Source of the DNA: Annona cherimola
Lineage: Eukaryota > Streptophyta > Magnoliopsida > Magnoliales > Annonaceae
Direction of reading: 5' to 3'
Length of the DNA stretch: 64,000 nucleotides
Assembly (NCBI GenBank): GCA_030490835.1
Contig: CM059971.1
Location: 100,878,095 to 100,942,094 of the forward strand
The first letter of the stretch is position 1; the number at the start of each line of letters is the position of its first letter. The notes under the pieces are model-generated. The model had not been told where the DNA came from and ran no database searches. It saw only the letters and a list, made by a program, of their open reading frames with translations. The translations under genes were made by a program, and so were the position numbers. Positions 21,497 to 33,739 of the stretch are shown one piece after another.

Positions 21497-22639
21497 CTAA
21501 TTAGGCAAACTAATCTCCTCGAAATCGTCGTCCAATGACAGGAAAACCTCATCTAAGCAAGAAAGCTCCGCCCCCTCGTCACAGCAGCCGGACCGCGAGC
21601 CGGAATCCCTTTCGTGTACTCGACACAGAATCCAATCCGTTGAGACCTGATGAAAATCACAAATATATATACATGGAGAATCATTAACAGATTGGTAGAT
21701 ATTTTTTATCAAAAAAAAAAAAGATAGGTAGATATGGGAAATGATCTTGTGATGCATGTAACACCAGAGTTATGGTGGAAACTGTTAAATGGGCTCACAT
21801 TGATGCTTAAATCAAAATCTGAAACTCATGATATTGAGAGTCATTTATTTAACTATAACACTAGATTTTATTAGAATCAAAGCTGTAGAAAACCACACAA
21901 TTATGAATATTCTTAAGCTGGTAAGCACACCTAAGACTCCTATTGAAATCTATATATATATATAAAAAAAAAGACTCATATTCAAATGATTTGTAATGTC
22001 ATGGTGAAAGAATGATTTAAGATAATGTGATCAGTTGGATTTTGATTTTATGATCGATATGAGACCTAACTAGCATGTTCTCGCCGCAAATTATGGTGGT
22101 ATCTTACTCTTTTAGGCTTCCCTCTCTTCTTTGAAGATCTGCTGCTGCTGCTGGTTGCACCGCAATCCAAGAGATGATACTCGTGCAATACCCAGTTGGT
22201 TTTGATACCATAGGGAGCTTCGCCAACGTAGAAAACGAGATATTTCTTTGTGCCCACTGTCCTACTGCCACTTGTGACTGCGTCCTCCAAGCCCGTGGCC
22301 TTCCAATAGCCGTTGCTGGTGGTGCGGTTCTGGGTTCTGTGGCTGAAGAAATACCATTCGTTTTCTCCTTCCAAAGCCTTCCCTAACCAAAGCAATTAGA
22401 CAAAGATAGATAAAACAGCAGTATTTATTTCTCACAAGAGATGTATACAAAACACAGGCACGTTGCTTTACATATATCTAACCATTGAGTTCCCATGGAT
22501 CGTAGCGATAGAGCTGAATATCGGGAATGATGTCTGGGTGGCAAGGCAAGTCGGCTGCTTTCCTGTGAAGGAAGTGGGCAACAAGCTCTTCGTCAGTTGG
22601 GTGGAATCGAAAGCCGGGAGGGAGGTTGATGCTGCTCAT
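21497..22639 (-). CDS. XND1: NAC-domain transcription factor, XND1/NAC104 type
   Basis: Exons 22639-22483, 22382-22108 and 21646-21497 give 193 aa with GT-AG introns and consistent phases. The NAC DNA-binding domain fills most of the protein: [15 protein letters not shown] near residue 6 (subdomain A), DPWELNGK around 47, WYFFSHR, then [27 protein letters not shown] and DWILCRVHE (subdomain E). A serine-rich, basic stretch ([12 protein letters not shown]) precedes the last exon. The short acidic C-terminus ends [20 protein letters not shown], the signature of Arabidopsis XND1. In that species XND1 is a nuclear repressor of secondary wall formation and programmed cell death in xylem; the same role is inferred here. 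Length matches the family (about 190 aa). A TATA box lies about 125 bp upstream of the ATG. It stands alone, with no neighbouring gene within several kilobases. Confidence 0.92.
21692..21735 (+). mobile_element. Poly(A) micro-insertion in XND1 intron 2
   Basis: GGTAGATAT at 21694-21702 and 21727-21735, with a T two bases before each copy, flanks TTTTTATC, an A-tract and GATA. It is shorter and less certain than the other members because the duplication is only 9-11 bp. It lies just downstream of the XND1 exon 3 acceptor in genomic coordinates, i.e. inside intron 2 close to its 3' end. Confidence 0.55.
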
Positions 22640-22761
22640 TTATATAGATATATAGATAGATATGGTTTGAAAAAGTTGAGAGGACGAATATAATTCCCAG
22701 ATAGAGGATCGGAGAAGATCGATAGAGAATAGGGCTGAAGAAGTAAGGATGGGTGTAGTTT

Positions 22762-22771
22762 GTATTTATAG
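22762..22771 (-). promoter_or_regulatory. TATA box of the XND1-type gene
   Basis: CTATAAATAC on the minus strand, about 125 bp upstream of the start codon, is a near-perfect plant TATA box at a sensible distance. Confidence 0.65.
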
Positions 22772-23509
22772 CATGTATTGGGGAAGAGAGGGAGGGAGGG
22801 AGGGATTTGACGTGAGCGAGAAGGCTCGATAACGAACAGGTGGAACGTTGGGTGGTGGAGTGGAGTACTGGAACATGGAAGGCGGCTGGGAACGGAACGT
22901 GGATATCGGGGCAAAAAAATTGAAACGGGATTTGCCAGTGTTGGAGGGAACGGGGTTCATCATGTCATCATACCGTCTATAAATATACGTATTATAAAAC
23001 GGGGAAATCATAGTACTAGCTAGATCCAGAAACACATGTGCATGTTTAGATGGACTTTTAAGCATGAGTTATGAACAAGAAGAACTGATCATGAAATTAT
23101 ATAACTACTTCAAAATTTTAATGCAGCCAATTCGAGGGAAAATATATATTCTAATTAAGGAACTTCAAATTAATATTGCAATTAATTGTTAGAATCTGGG
23201 AGGGATTTTTGGGAGTACTTCTTGTTCCAAGAATAATGCGTTAATTTTAAGGCTTTCTGTACAGAATATGTACATGGGCATTATATTAATTGCGGAGCTG
23301 GATGACATTGGAAGGCAACCCAATACCCAAAGCAACGCCACCACCAAGCACCAACCATCTTTGCAGTTTTTCCAAATGCCTCCTAAAGTAGTGGCCCACT
23401 TTTTAAATATTTGCACGTTAGTCATGATTTTCCTCTTTCATACGTAAGGCTTTTTGTACAATATTGGGATCTTAAAATTACGTGTGTGTGTATATAAGAT
23501 ATATTCTAG

Positions 23510-23842
23510 TGAGCCATTATACTATGCATTTGGCTCAAAATGAGCCTAATATGCTCATAAAACACAAATCTAGTCCACCCATTATACTTAGAATTGTTTC
23601 TTTTATTAGCACATTAATTTTCGTTCAAATTGGATGTGTGTATAAGTTGCATCTAAAAATAGTATAAAATTAATGTAATAAAATAATTTTATACAAATAC
23701 CAATTTTAAAATTATTTTCAACATGTAAACTATCTAAGATATAATTCGTATATGGATAAATAATTTTATAAAGTATTAATACATTTAAATGCATATAAGG
23801 TTCATTTTGAGCCAATGCACCGTGAATTATGAAGCTTATAAA
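23510..23842. mobile_element. AT-rich MITE with GCTCAAAATGAGCC ends
   Basis: Terminal inverted repeats of about 30 bp: TGCATTTGGCTCAAAATGAG on the left, and, inverted, TGCATTGGCTCAAAATGAAC on the right. The interior is AT-rich and partly self-complementary, with phrases (AATAATTTTATA, CTATCTAAGATAT) also found in the elements at 23955, 24490, 28240, 33295 and 48340. Confidence 0.65.
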
Positions 23843-23954
23843 TGCACAACAACATATATATAAAGTTTTGCTTCTATATAACTTGGTTATATAGAAGTGG
23901 AGTTATATCATTATTGTGCATTTATATGTACTATAACTCACAATGCGTTTGACT

Positions 23955-24436
23955 TAATAGAAGTGGAGTTATATAACCCCTTCAAAAAATCTTAGGAAAA
24001 TTTAGTCTATTCATTGTATTTAACATCATTTGTTTATCTAAAAAATTAAATTTCATCCCAATCAAGTATGTTTATAGGTCACATTTGTTAGAAAATATAT
24101 TCACCTGTAAATTACGAAAATGCTAAAATATCAATTTTAAAGTAGTATTTTTGACATCTAAACTATTCAAAAAATTATTTCTATGTAAATAAATAATTCT
24201 ATAAAATATTATTAAATTCTAATACATGTGTAAATAGACGTAAGAGTTTTTCATAATTTACATATGGATATATATTTTTTTTAAACAAATGTGACCCATA
24301 AATATACTTGATTGAAATGAAACTTAACTTCCTGGATAAATAAATGATGTTAAATACAATGAATAAATTAAATTTTCCATTAATGATCAAAATTTTAGAT
24401 TTTGAAGAGATTACATAGATCCGCTTCTATGTAACT
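23955..24436. mobile_element. Foldback MITE with CTTCTAT(G/A)TAAC ends
   Basis: The left arm starts TAGAAGTGGAGTTATATAAC; the right arm, inverted, starts GTTACATAGAAGCGG. The arms continue for about 200 bp with shared TTCATTGTATTTAACATCAT and GTCACATTTGTT, so the whole 480 bp can fold into one long hairpin. There is no coding sequence. A TATATAGAAGTGG stretch just left of it (near 23890) suggests a nested or adjacent relative. Confidence 0.75.
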
Positions 24437-24489
24437 GAAACAGAACCGATATAGATATATATATATATATATAATTTCCTATGCATTGA

Positions 24490-24680
24490 AGTTGTATCAT
24501 AATTAACGGTGTATTTGGACCAGAATGGGTCCTAAATTATCCATATATAAGTTTTATAATAAATGGTTTACATATTGAAAAAATAACTTTAAAATTGTTA
24601 TTTATAATTAAATTATTTTATTACGTTGAATTTGTACCATTTTCAGATGGGGCCCATTTTGAGATAACCACACCGTAATT
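24490..24680. mobile_element. Short MITE related to the element at 23510
   Basis: Inverted ends ACGGTGTATTTGGACCAGAA on the left and ACGGTGTGGTTATCTC on the right (read inverted), followed by GGGTCC/GGGCCC blocks. It is about 190 bp with an AT-rich centre. Confidence 0.5.
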
Positions 24681-24689
24681 GTGGTACAG

Positions 24690-27600
24690 TAAAGTTGCAC
24701 CTAAATATTTCTCATATATTTATAGATTTTATAAGCATTTACACTAAAAAAAATCTCAATTTCTGCCACCAAATTTTTATAGCAGACCATCAATGTTAGT
24801 AAAAAAATTATCTTCATTATAAGTGATGAAATGTTATTATATAATGATTATAAGTAAAAGTTTTATTATTTGTAATCATTTATAAATAAGTATTTATTGG
24901 TAAAGTCAAAGATTTGAAGATTGGCCCAATTAACTTTTTCTAACCCTTAAATTTGATATTTGTAGTAGTTGACTAAAGGTTTCTAAAATCTATAGTTTTT
25001 TTATTAGGTATACAAATTCCTTTTTTTTTTTGTAATATTGCACTCAAGTTCAGGGGAGACCACAGGCTTCCATTTATCTGTTAGAAAGATTTAAATGTTC
25101 CCATCTATTTTACAAGGGAGATTTAATGTTCCCACTATATTATTTTTAGAGACTAAATACTCCATCGCAAGCTACTATTCAGACTCATCATTGGGAATCT
25201 ATATCAATAATATCTATAATCGAAAAACTGATTCCCCTTCCATATGCTATATGAGATCGACACTTTGATGCTATAAAAAAGTGAACTTTACATAATATTA
25301 TCATAACCAAGTGACTATGAGCCAATAAAAAAAAGTCTTTGGTGATGATTTTTGGATTTATCACCAATAATCGTATTTTTATCACTAAAAATTACTTTTT
25401 TCAACATTCATTATATTATTGTTTTTAAAGCTATTATTTATATCATTAAATAGAATTTTTTGGGATAACGAATACTAAGCGTTGCCAATAGTATGTTGGG
25501 ATATCCCTCCCTAAAATCTTCTTTGTGATTTTGCATGTGATTTGCATGAGAGACTTGATTGGAATAGCACAACACTTAGGGGATGTTTGGTATCCTCCAT
25601 ACATGGGATTCCATAGCACGGCATGGGGGCACAATATCTCAAGCTAATAACTCCCTCAATTAATAATTATATTTTTCATTTTTACCGCTATTTTTCAATC
25701 ATTTTTCCTATCAACTCCTCCGTCAAACTTGTTTATTTTAACTTTATCCTTATAATTTTCTATTAATCACATAATTTTTAAAATATTTCACCTCCCACTC
25801 CCCACCTCATCACACAATTCTACAAAAATATCAATTATTAAGCATCATTTAAATGGTAGCTACATTGGAGGGTGAAGAGAGGTAGAACGGACGATTTTTC
25901 TAAAATGTTTATTCATGAGTTTCAGGTGGACAAAGTTGATGACTTGGCGATGAGATCGTTTTAGTGAGTGATATGGATCATCATATGGATGATTGGCAAT
26001 AGTTACAAGAGAGGACAATAGCGCCATAGCAGTGACTACTGGAGGAGTGCAATCATGGCTTTTTTTTAGATTATTTGATATTAGATATTGTTACATCCGA
26101 TGTTACATTCAAGCTTATTTATTTTCTAACGGGAACAAACTCTCACCTGTTTATATTGGAGACCAAGCTCCACTTATATTCAACTTGGACATGAGTCGAT
26201 AAACGAATTCTCGGGCGCATTCACCTACCACATATCTGAAAAGGGCATTGCCACCAAAGAGGAAACGCCGGTGCAAGCATGGCTTTCTCACTTAAGAAGA
26301 AGATGCCCTTGATTTGGTGCTTTAGTGATGCCCAAGCGTGCACATATATATGCGGCCAGCGTTTGGTAATTTCGATATTGGTTTCTGATTTCCCATGTAC
26401 ATAAATTCCTATATTTTTGTGATCTAAGATGGAAAAATAAAAGCAAAATTTTCAACATTTTACAACAAGCTAATAATAATAATTCAATAATCTAAGCTGG
26501 CTGAAAGATAAAACCGTACTTTTAAATAATTTTTTGATATATTTAAATAATATTTTTAATTAGATGATATAGAACCCGCCACTCACTCCTTCAAGTTGTT
26601 TCTTTTTACAATCAAATGGGGCCAAAAGAGTCATGTTGAAAAATGGCAATGCACTTCACGATGCAACAATGCGTTGGTAATTAATGGGTTGTCAGATGCA
26701 AGTACAAAAACTACAGATTGATAAACCTATGGTCATCTTCTGTAAACAATAAAAAATTTAAGGGTCAAAATTCCATAAAAGGGTCAAAAAGTGTTATTTT
26801 GGCAAACTTAAGAAATCAATACGCAAATCCACTTGCTAAAGCGCATAAACCACCAAGGATTTGTAATTTCCTAGCAAGTGAGCTTATACTACAAAGTATT
26901 TGCAAAAGGATCACATTCGTAACAATAAATTCTAACTTTTTACAAACAAAATTATGATTTCAAACAATCAAATTTCTTGCAGTGTAATTGTACTAGTATA
27001 GTGTGAACCGTTTTGAGAGACTATTTTATGGCAATTTTTTATTTAGATTTTCGATCATTATATTTATATATTTTAAGTCTTTTTCACTCTATGAGACTAT
27101 AACTAATCTTTTCTTCCTAATCCTTTTCATCCAACCAATTAGTTTGTACATGTTTAAACAAGTACGCGGAGATCGATAGAGTATGTGACACCCATATTGT
27201 AATCTGCCAGATTGAAGATATATACTCTCCTGCGGAGAGAAAATAGTATCATCATTTTCTCATTGAAAGTCATATGTCACTAACTAAGTATGCACTTTTT
27301 ATCAACTAGTAAGATGAAAGAAAGAAACTATCTTTTTAATTTTTATTTTTATTTTTTTTCTGGTAAGGCAGCTGAGCATGTGGCAAGAGAATGGCATTGC
27401 CTAATCACTCATGAGCGTCCGGAAGTGGATCCCATATTCAGGTGGCCTTTTTCGAGTAAAGCTAGGATCAAGGGGACATTTTAGGGAAAAGCAGATTCGT
27501 TCCTTTCCTAGTGTGGGACCATATCCATCCCATCTCCACGATATTACTATCGTTCAATAAGAATTTTCTGTCATATTAATGTTGGCTTATTTCAAAGAAA

Positions 27601-27883
27601 CTATTTATTCCCAAAAATGCACTCATATGATTAACTAATAAAAAAATATGAAAGTATGTGATATATGTCGTTTTGTGTAATTATGTTCATGGGATGCAAC
27701 CCCACGATCCGAATCGTAAACTAAGGAATTAACGTACGAAATACGCATTTACGACTTCAAGAGCAGATTTTTGGAAAAAAAAAAAAAAAAAAAAGTTACA
27801 ATAAAATACACACATCGTGAAATTTCCTTAAATTCGATCATTACTTTGGTTATGCATATCATAAATTTGGGCGCATTTGGCTT
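24690..27883. other. Gene-free AT-rich region
   Basis: No exon, RNA gene or complete element is supported here. The stretch 25659-25830 loosely resembles an inverted family A MITE (TTTTCAATCATTTTT and TTTATTTTAACTTTATCC) but lacks clear ends. Confidence 0.4.
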
Positions 27884-28149
27884 CATCTTATGAGTTGTTT
27901 TTTTTATTGATATTATATATGATGATAATTCATATTACAATGAAGCATATTTATAACCCTCACAAGCTGAAATTTTTTTTTCTATAACACTCCATACTAA
28001 AGAAAAAATATGTGTAAAATACCCCCACAACGGGGGGACATGTAAAAAATACTCCTACAATTGGTAGGACTCGAATGCGCCACCAAGGCATAAATGCCCT
28101 CACGCATTACCACTGTGCCAAAGGCATGGTGGCCATCTTACGGGTTGTT
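27884..28149 (-). mobile_element. tRNA-derived SINE with 16-bp target duplication
   Basis: CATCTTATGAGTTGTT (27884-27899) and CATCTTACGGGTTGTT (28134-28149) flank a 234-bp insert. Read on the minus strand, the insert begins with a tRNA-like head: box A TGGCACAGTGGTAATGCG, and 40 nt later box B GCATTCGAGTCC. It ends in ATATCAATAAAAAAAA. An internal pol III promoter, an A-rich 3' end and a target duplication together are the definition of a SINE. It encodes no protein and would depend on a LINE for movement. Confidence 0.8.
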
Positions 28150-28239
28150 GCATGCGAAGACACGCAACCCTTTTTGCTACATGACATTATATGCAACAGT
28201 TTACAATTTGTTATAAATAATCTTGACATGGCCTATACT

Positions 28240-28702
28240 GCACCCCCTCAAATTTTAAGATTTTGATGATTAATGAAAAATTTAATCCGTTTATTATATT
28301 TAACATTATTTGTTTAGTTATGGGATCAAGTTTCATTTAAATACAATATATGCGTAGGTCAAATTCGCTTAAAAATATGTACATTTATGTATAAATTAGG
28401 AAAATGTTTAGATTCATTCACTATATATTTGAATGTAGTAATATTTTATAGAATCATTTATCTATCTAGTAATGATATCTTATATTGTTTAAATGTTGAA
28501 AATACTACTTAAAATTGATACTTAGTGTTAAATTATTATATTATGTTGACTTTATATGTTTATAAATAGAGAATATATACAATGATATTAGACAAATAAA
28601 AAGATTTTCATGATAATATAAATAACATTAAGGACAATAGATTGAGTGAATTTTTCATCAATCATCTAAATATTGAAAATAGAATAAGTAACATAGAAGC
28701 AT
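28240..28702. mobile_element. Foldback MITE related to 23955-24436
   Basis: The left part carries GATTAATGAAAAATTTAATCC, TATATTTAACATTATTTGTT and GTAGGTCAAATT; the right end carries TTTTTCATCAATCATC and GTAACATAGAAGC. These are the arms of the 23955 element in more diverged form. It is about 460 bp and non-coding. Confidence 0.6.
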
Positions 28703-29556
28703 GCCCCACCACAAATTGCCATCATAATTATATGCAGAGTTGTATTTTAAATTTGGCTAAAAGATGTGGTTGCACGAGACTTTTCTTGTAGTGATATGAG
28801 CTACGTATTTTGGCCGTATATGTTTAAAGATTTTGATTATAATATTTCCTATAATTTTCTTTTCTTTTTTCGAAGTGAATATTTCCTATAGTTAATGTGC
28901 AAAACCTGTTATAGATCCAAAACTTACTTAGCTATCAGAACCATCTGTGGAACCCGGCCGCACGGCCCATGAGTTAGGCACCAAATGATAGTAACAATAA
29001 AATAATTAAGGTTGTGGGACCCTGCCGATTAATTTCATTGGTATGAGTGACCCATGTGACATGCACTAAGTAGACAACGCGAACGTATTATCTTCAAGCA
29101 CCGAAGAGCCGTGACGAGCATGCAACCCTTAGCTTGTTGGGAGTTAGACGTGAGACGTGATTATTTACTTCAACAACAGCAAACCCACTTTTAGTGGAGG
29201 GCAGTGATTAGCTTTATTTAGTTATTTATTATTTCTTTAGGCTATGTTTGGAATCTTTGGATGCATTACATAAAAGAATACCTAGGCTTTTACACGCCCT
29301 TTTTAGTCTTATATGATATCTAATTACGGTAATAAAAATTTTATATTTTTTAATTTTTGTTCGCTTTCTCATTTTCATTGTATCAAATGATCAGCTAACA
29401 TCACCAATATCCATTTTACACTTCCTTTTCTTTGAATGAAAATAAAAACTTTTCCAGTATGCTGTATAAAAATTACTATTCTACGCATATCTAATTTTTC
29501 TAGTATGTTGCATGCGCTTGACATCGGGGAATATCTTCCTCTTTCGTGAAACTAAA

Positions 29557-29825
29557 GGTGTGTTTGGGAAGTGATAAAACTTTTAATAAAAAAATTTTGA
29601 TGTAAAAATTTTTGAATTTGAAAAGAATAATGTGATATAGTAAGGATAATAATGAGGAATAAAGTGAACAAAATTAAAATAAATAGGTTACTTATATGGG
29701 TAATTGTGTAAAACTAATTAGAAAGTAGGGTAGTTATATACGAAGATGTGAAAAAAATTAAAAAGTAAGGTAATTATGGATAGTGAAAAGTTTTAAATTG
29801 ATATTTTTTATTATTGCCAAACGCA
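29557..29825 (+). mobile_element. MITE family A
   Basis: A 269-bp copy from GGTGTGTTTGGGAAGTG to TATTGCCAAACGC, with all family A interior blocks (AATGTGATATAG, AAATAAATAGGTTAC, AGTAGGGTAGTTATA, GATGTGAAAAAAATTAAAAA) in order. Confidence 0.8.
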
Positions 29826-30666
29826 ATATTCTGATATGGCGTTGGTTATATAAAAAAACATTTAGCTTCTCTTGATGATGATTTAGAGAAAAAATAATCT
29901 AAGTATTATATCTATCACTATCATTTTAACTAAAATATTTAAAACCAACTTAGCTATATAAACGCTACCCCGCCCCTAGCATAGTGGTAAGTTTGTTGTT
30001 TCCCAAAGGGACAGAAAGGCTTTGAGTAGTGGGGGTGTCATGATCTACTTTTCGAGAGCATCCTCCAATAGGATTAAATGGAAGCATATTTGGCTGACAA
30101 ATAGAGAAAAAGAGAATTTGTAAGCAATGTCTAAAAATTATAAGAATGTCTTCGAGAGTAATTGTAATACAAATGAAGATGAGTATAAAATATGAATACT
30201 AATTAAAAAAAATCTGCGTACACACATCACTAAAAAACATAGCTTCTGGGACGTTGTTTTAGCAATGAAAATTTTTTTGCAATACCAAGAATATTAATTC
30301 AGTAACACATAATTCTTGTTGCTAAATGTGATGGCCATGAGAATTATAAAGGGCACAGAGCAAAGAATCTGATATAGCATGGAATCCAATCTTACATTGA
30401 AGAAATGATATAGTAAACAACCAAATCCTACATTAAAAAGGAAAGAGAGTACTTTGTGGTTTAAAAGCTGATTTTCGACTAAACATAATATAACGTGTTT
30501 TAAAATCATATTTTAGTTTTTAGTGACTATTATGATTGTTGCATAAAAGCAATCTTTTTTTGACAGCAAAGAAATTTTTATCGATAGAAGTATGCATTTA
30601 CAGTGACACTCTCTCACCACTAAAACATTTCCTCATCCTACCACTAGTTCTTGGTTACATAGGCAG

Positions 30667-30821
30667 CTAACCTTTTTCTTTTTTATTTTTAACTAACGTT
30701 TTTTTATTAATTGAATTATAATGAAGACCAACGCTCAGGCCAACACTCGAAGCTAAAATCAAATTTAAGAACTCCACCTCACTCCACTGGGCTATGCCCT
30801 TGTTGACTTAACTAACCTTTT
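30667..30821 (-). mobile_element. Short tRNA-derived SINE with 10-bp target duplication
   Basis: CTAACCTTTT at 30667-30676 and 30812-30821 flanks 135 bp. On the minus strand it starts GTCAACAAGGGCATAGCCCAG, with box A TAGCCCAGTGGAGTGAGG, box B-like CTTCGAGTGTT, and an A-rich 3' region next to the left duplication. The order is that of a SINE. It is shorter than usual, so it may be a minimal family or a deletion derivative. Confidence 0.7.
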
Positions 30822-31373
30822 CAACAGCAAGCGAATATACTGAAGTATTATATAAAGCGACATCATTGTCTCTCACGAATTCTGGTTTTATTGTAGTGAT
30901 ATGCGGATGACAACGGCTATAGAAGTATAAAATTAATTACTATAAATCATAAAAGTTTCTTCAATATGTTGCTTCTGAAATAAATGCCATTATGTTCTAT
31001 ATAGAATTTTCATCCATGAGCCTTGGAAAATTATTCTGAAAAAAAAAAAAAACTCTGGTTGATTAAAATTAAGTTTGTGGGTTTCTGAATCGATCTACAA
31101 ACTCTAATTATCTTTAAATAACTTCAATTTTGTAGTTGATCAAGTCTCTAAATAACTAGCATTTTTAATTCTGACTAATTAAATAAAAATTACATTTGAT
31201 CTCGTATATGAACATGAACATAAACCTAAATTAAGTCTTGTAAATGGTGCCATATATAGGATATATCATTCCTACACCTGTTTTTCTTGATAAAATATTT
31301 TTTGTATAGGGTCTTAATAGACATAAAAATTTGTATCTTATCAAATAGTTCTTCTGAATCATACTGGATGGAA

Positions 31374-31649
31374 GGGATGTGTTTTGGAAGTAATAAAATT
31401 TTTAAATGAAAATTTTTTTGTATAAAAGTTGTTAAATTAGTATAAAATAATGTGATATAATAGAGGTTATTATGATATGTAAAGAGAATAAGGAAAATAA
31501 ATGAGTTAGCTATATGTGTAGTTGTGTAGAAATGATTAAAAAATATTGTAGTTGTATAGAAATATGTGAAAAAATAATTTTAAAATAAGATAATTACGGA
31601 GAGTGAAAAGTTCTAGCGTAACATTTTCTTCTCATTGCTAAACACACCC
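31374..31649 (+). mobile_element. MITE family A
   Basis: A 276-bp copy from GGGATGTGTTTTGG to TTGCTAAACACACCC, with the family interior blocks (AATGTGATATAATAGAGG, GTAGTTGTGTAGAAATGATT, GAGAGTGAAAAGTTCTA). Confidence 0.8.
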
Positions 31650-32363
31650 TTAATTATCTAAAAAAAATTGAAAATGACGCAGCAGGTGGAGAGGATAACC
31701 TCAATAAAAGGGAATCTGAGTTTGGCGTAGTGCCCGTCGAAGTTATGGACAGACGAAAAATATCAGTGAGAACAACAGGATATCTGTTCGCTGCACCCTT
31801 CGCTCTCTCAACCTGCAAGTTGGAGATTGCGACTCTCATAGATATCCCCCTTTTAAAAACATAAGAAAATGATTGAAGGGAACTTATATATACATTAACG
31901 GTAAGCTATTAACGGTAAAAAATCAATAGACAAATGATTGAAGATATAAAAATGCTGATTAAAATTCCTATAAAAAATGCTGATTAGAAAGAGAAATGAA
32001 AGATGTAAGGTGTATACTGATTTGACACTAATTAATTACCGGATTAGTTAATTAACATCCAATATAAATTAAGTCCCTCAAAGCCCCACAAGTTGGAATT
32101 TGGCGTGCATATGGATTAAGACATCCACATATATAGTTTTACCAGATGTGAACTGAAACCAAATCCAGCATTAATTGTAGATTAATTTCCAATGAGAAAA
32201 GTGTCATTATCCATTAAAAGAAAGGAGGTGAAAGGACATGCAATAGGACTTTTGAGTGGGTTAGCTTGGCGGGGCTTTGGAATTATTCACGTTGCGGACT
32301 TGGTGAGCGCAATGGCACTGTCAGACGTGGATGATGCGTGCACATGCAAAAGTCGGCCTCATA

Positions 32364-33225
32364 TTAGACTAGGGGTGCAACTTGTACTGGGTCGGTCCGA
32401 ACTTGTCCGAGCTTATTTTAAAACTAATTTTGAGCTTTATTTTGCTTTATTTTGAAAAATTTCAAATTAGATCCGGTTTCAAACCGAAATGAGAAAATCC
32501 GAAACTAATACCCAATTTGCATCAACTCGGTATCAAAACTCGACCTGATTTGAACCCGATATTCTCCTTATTTTATTAAAATATTGTATTTATTAATGCA
32601 TTAAGTATTTCAACTATAATTGTGATAAAAGTTATTTCATACAATCATAGCCTAATTAAAATGTAAAACTTTTATTCTAAAACCTAAATGTTATATACAT
32701 TTGTCTATAAAAGTTAAGTATATTATATCTAAATTAATTTTATTTGCAAATAATTATAAATATACCAACAATTTAAAATTATTGCATATATGCTAATTAA
32801 CTACGAGATATATAAGTTTTACTTTCATTAAACTTTAGATAGTGATTTCATGTAATCTCATTTATTTTTCTTACATTAATTATTATGCATAAATCCATTA
32901 TATTATTGTATTTAGAATTATTTTTTAATTAAAAAATCAACTTTCATTAAAATCGAAGATAACATAGGTTATATAACTATATTCATGTGTAAATTATTTA
33001 TGTGCAAATGCAATAATGTTTAAAAAAATTATTTTTATTGATGATTTCAACTTTTATTGATTTGAGAGTAACCCAAATTTCAACCCGAAATCCAGATCGA
33101 AACCAATGTCAATTAAGTACAAACCCGGATTCTAATATTAGAGTTTGGGTTTACTTAAACCCAGTAGGCATAGGGTTTAGGTTCACCCAAACCCAGTATA
33201 ACCCGACCCTAGTTGCACTCTTAGA
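32364..33225. mobile_element. hAT-like non-autonomous element (GGGGTGCAACT ends)
   Basis: Left end CTAGGGGTGCAACTTG followed by CTGGGTCGG; right end, inverted, begins GAGTGCAACTAGGGTCGGG followed by CTGGGTTTGGG. Internal subterminal GGTT/AACCC-rich blocks lie on both sides and the centre (32570-33040) is very AT-rich. TTAGA stands directly outside both ends (32364-32368 and 33221-33225). Ends of this wording are common in plant hAT-like MITEs, which normally make 8-bp duplications; here only 5 bp match, so the superfamily is an inference. Confidence 0.6.
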
Positions 33226-33294
33226 TTGTACGCACCTACATGTGATAACATGTACAATAAAGTGATATTTACGCATGAGAAGGGGAGCAATGTA

Positions 33295-33737
33295 ATTGTT
33301 TTAAATTCTAAAATTTTGATTCTATACGAAAAATCTAATCTATTCATTTCATTTAACATTATTTATTTATCTAAAAAATCAAATTTTATACGAATTAAGT
33401 ATATGTATAGGCCACTTTTGTTGAAAAATATATATTCGTGTGTAAATTATAACAAATGCTTAGATCAATTTACATATATTAAAATGTAATAATACATTAT
33501 AAAATTATTTATCCACACAAAAATGATATTTTAGATGGTTTGAATATTGAAAATACAATTTAAAATTGATATTTACCACTAAATCATTTTATTTTGTTAA
33601 TTTTACACATTCGTAGATGGAGCTCATGCATAGTGATATTAAACAAATGAAAGTGTTTTCTAGACACTATAAATGATGCTAAATATAACAGATAGAATAA
33701 ATTTTTTTATCAACCATCAAAATGAGTTACATAAAAG
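33295..33737. mobile_element. Foldback MITE related to 23955-24436
   Basis: The left arm has AAATCTAATCTATTCATTTC, ATTTAACATTATTTATTTAT and GTATAGGCCACTTTTGTT. The right arm has the inverted counterpart, ending ATCAACCATC then GAGTTACATA. It is diverged but collinear with the elements at 23955 and 28240. Confidence 0.6.
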
Positions 33738-33739
33738 AA

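Noticed and set aside
28060..28133. tRNA gene on the minus strand
   Set aside because: Box A and box B are present, but the sequence does not fold into a full cloverleaf as far as I can see, and it is flanked by a target duplication, so it is a SINE head.
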